Source: Thermonema rossianum DSM 10300 (GTDB lineage Bacteria; Bacteroidota; Bacteroidia; Cytophagales; Thermonemataceae). Taken from it: a stretch of DNA of 53,495 bases. Position 1 is the first letter of the stretch. Every line of letters begins with the position of its first letter. Positions 53,017-53,495 of this stretch are shown piece by piece. Location of the stretch: NCBI RefSeq assembly GCF_000426825.1, contig NZ_AUGC01000017.1, positions 1 to 53,495 on the forward strand. The letters run 5' to 3'. The notes under the pieces are model-generated. The model was not told the origin of the DNA and searched no databases. It worked only from the letters and a program-made list of their open reading frames with translations. The position numbers and the translations under genes were made by a program.

Positions 53017-53495
53017 ATGAAAAAGAAAGAAAAATCCGGCTTTTTACAATCTCGCTTTTTGTGGTTATCCTTTGCTTTGGGAGTATTTTTATTTTTAGAG
53101 GCAGAGGAGGTTGAGAAAGTAGTCGGCAAGTACATTCCCTTTGGTGTGCAGTCACCGTCTTCGGCTCAAATGGTAGAGCCCGAAGAGCCCGAGTTGGCGG
53201 AAGTGCCCGATGAAAAAAAGAGAGAAGAAGTAGTAAAAATGCAAGAGCAAGACACCCCGCCGGTGATTGCGCTGCCTGTAACCGACGAACCGCCTGTGAT
53301 AGCACCGCCGCCCCCACAGGAACCCACAGGACCGGTAGAATCCTTTGGGGTGGATAATGAGGAGGAGTTGCATCAGGAACTCAACAGAATTCGCACCTAT
53401 GTGCAAGAGAACGTGCAGTATCCCCCCGAAGCCAAAAGGCGCCATATTCAAGGAACTGTTTTGGTCAGATTTGTACTCAAAAAAGATGGAACCAT
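53017..53495 (+). CDS. Second TonB-like protein, 3' end cut by window
   Basis: The frame is open from ATG 53017 to the last base (about 159 residues seen). It begins Met-Lys-Lys-Lys-Glu-Lys-Ser-Gly, with one short hydrophobic segment (about 14-28). It then joins the same linker as the first tonB from Ser-Ser-Ala-Gln-Met-Val-Glu-Pro on, and the start of the TonB domain (Val-Gln-Tyr-Pro-Pro-Glu-Ala). The first 48 residues do not align with the first tonB, and the cytoplasmic plus membrane part is about 45 residues shorter. The membrane helix is weaker. It may be a specialised TonB, or a decaying duplicate; the missing 3' part is needed to tell. Confidence 0.78.
   Translation, partial: MKKKEKSGFLQSRFLWLSFALGVFLFLEAEEVEKVVGKYIPFGVQSPSSAQMVEPEEPELAEVPDEKKREEVVKMQEQDTPPVIALPVTDEPPVIAPPPPQEPTGPVESFGVDNEEELHQELNRIRTYVQENVQYPPEAKRRHIQGTVLVRFVLKKDGT
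53161..53495 (+). repeat. Direct repeat, copy 2 (second tonB)
   Basis: The partner of 52384-52718. Differences are mostly scattered single bases, with a small cluster in the Pro-rich linker. The repeat runs to the window edge, so its true end is not seen. Confidence 0.85.

Noticed and set aside
1-53495. tRNA, rRNA, CRISPR array, insertion sequence or prophage
   Set aside because: I looked for tRNA arm patterns, repeat-spacer arrays, transposase motifs and terminal inverted repeats and saw none. The only long repeat is the tonB pair.

Overview
This window looks like a chromosomal stretch from a member of the phylum Bacteroidota, most likely the Cytophagales side of it. The pointers are GLPGLI-motif proteins, a PorV2/PorU2-type pair related to the type IX secretion system, DUF2480 and DUF5522 proteins, a malic enzyme fused to a phosphotransacetylase-like domain, a YpdA-type flavoprotein, and several upstream regions that fit the Bacteroidota promoter pattern (TTTG at -33, TAnnTTTG at -7) while mostly lacking Shine-Dalgarno sequences. 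Base composition is moderate and even. I see no rRNA, tRNA, insertion sequence, prophage or CRISPR array. Genes are dense and the longest gene-free gaps are 200-290 bases.

Layout. 1-4186: a GLPGLI / TonB-dependent-receptor-like / GLPGLI cassette, with the first gene cut by the window edge. 4476-7798: a secreted M16 metalloprotease and a small secreted protein with a PBCV basic-adaptor-like tail. 7951-14817: glycosyltransferase, ArnT-like transferase, pyrD, ftsK and a LolA-like gene, all on the plus strand. 14929-18716: fabD, a YtxH protein, a LYS1-like dehydrogenase and an RlmI-like methyltransferase. 18773-26516: a SpoIIAA-like protein, DUF5522, then a minus-strand yicC-porV2-porU2 group. 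26611-27303: purQ. 27391-36709: a long minus-strand block holding an RND-type exporter, a multi-domain hybrid histidine kinase, a YpdA-like reductase, DUF2480, tsaB, a sirtuin and a membrane protein. 36868-39156: maeB. 39328-41807: crtB-like, rsgA and a lipoprotein gene on the minus strand. 41842-48086: LuxE-like acyl-protein synthetase, TPR histidine kinase, dnaX and a KdnA-like aminotransferase on the plus strand. 48189-50085: an EamA transporter and dusB on the minus strand. 50144-53495: CPBP protease, gcvH, VanZ-like gene, a tonB gene and a second, closely related tonB-like gene that runs off the end.

Much of the window is housekeeping: DNA replication and segregation (dnaX, ftsK), nucleotide synthesis (pyrD, purQ), tRNA and rRNA modification (tsaB, dusB, RlmI-like), ribosome maturation (rsgA), fatty acid synthesis (fabD), and central carbon and one-carbon metabolism (maeB, gcvH). 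Around it sits an envelope theme: outer-membrane receptor and TonB genes, LolA-like and PorU2/PorV2-like proteins, glycosyltransferases and a possible 8-amino-Kdo aminotransferase.

The most interesting signals are: (1) a run of ten adenines in the linker of dnaX, where both alternative frames stop within three codons, so slippage would give a gamma-like short product of about 381 residues beside the 557-residue tau; (2) the tandem tonB pair, near-identical at the 3' side and unrelated-looking at the 5' side; (3) the KdnA-like aminotransferase with no visible kdnB partner; (4) the GLPGLI-receptor-GLPGLI cassette; (5) a secreted protein joining an EF-hand-like loop to a virus-named basic tail; (6) a class III-like sirtuin without the zinc cysteines.
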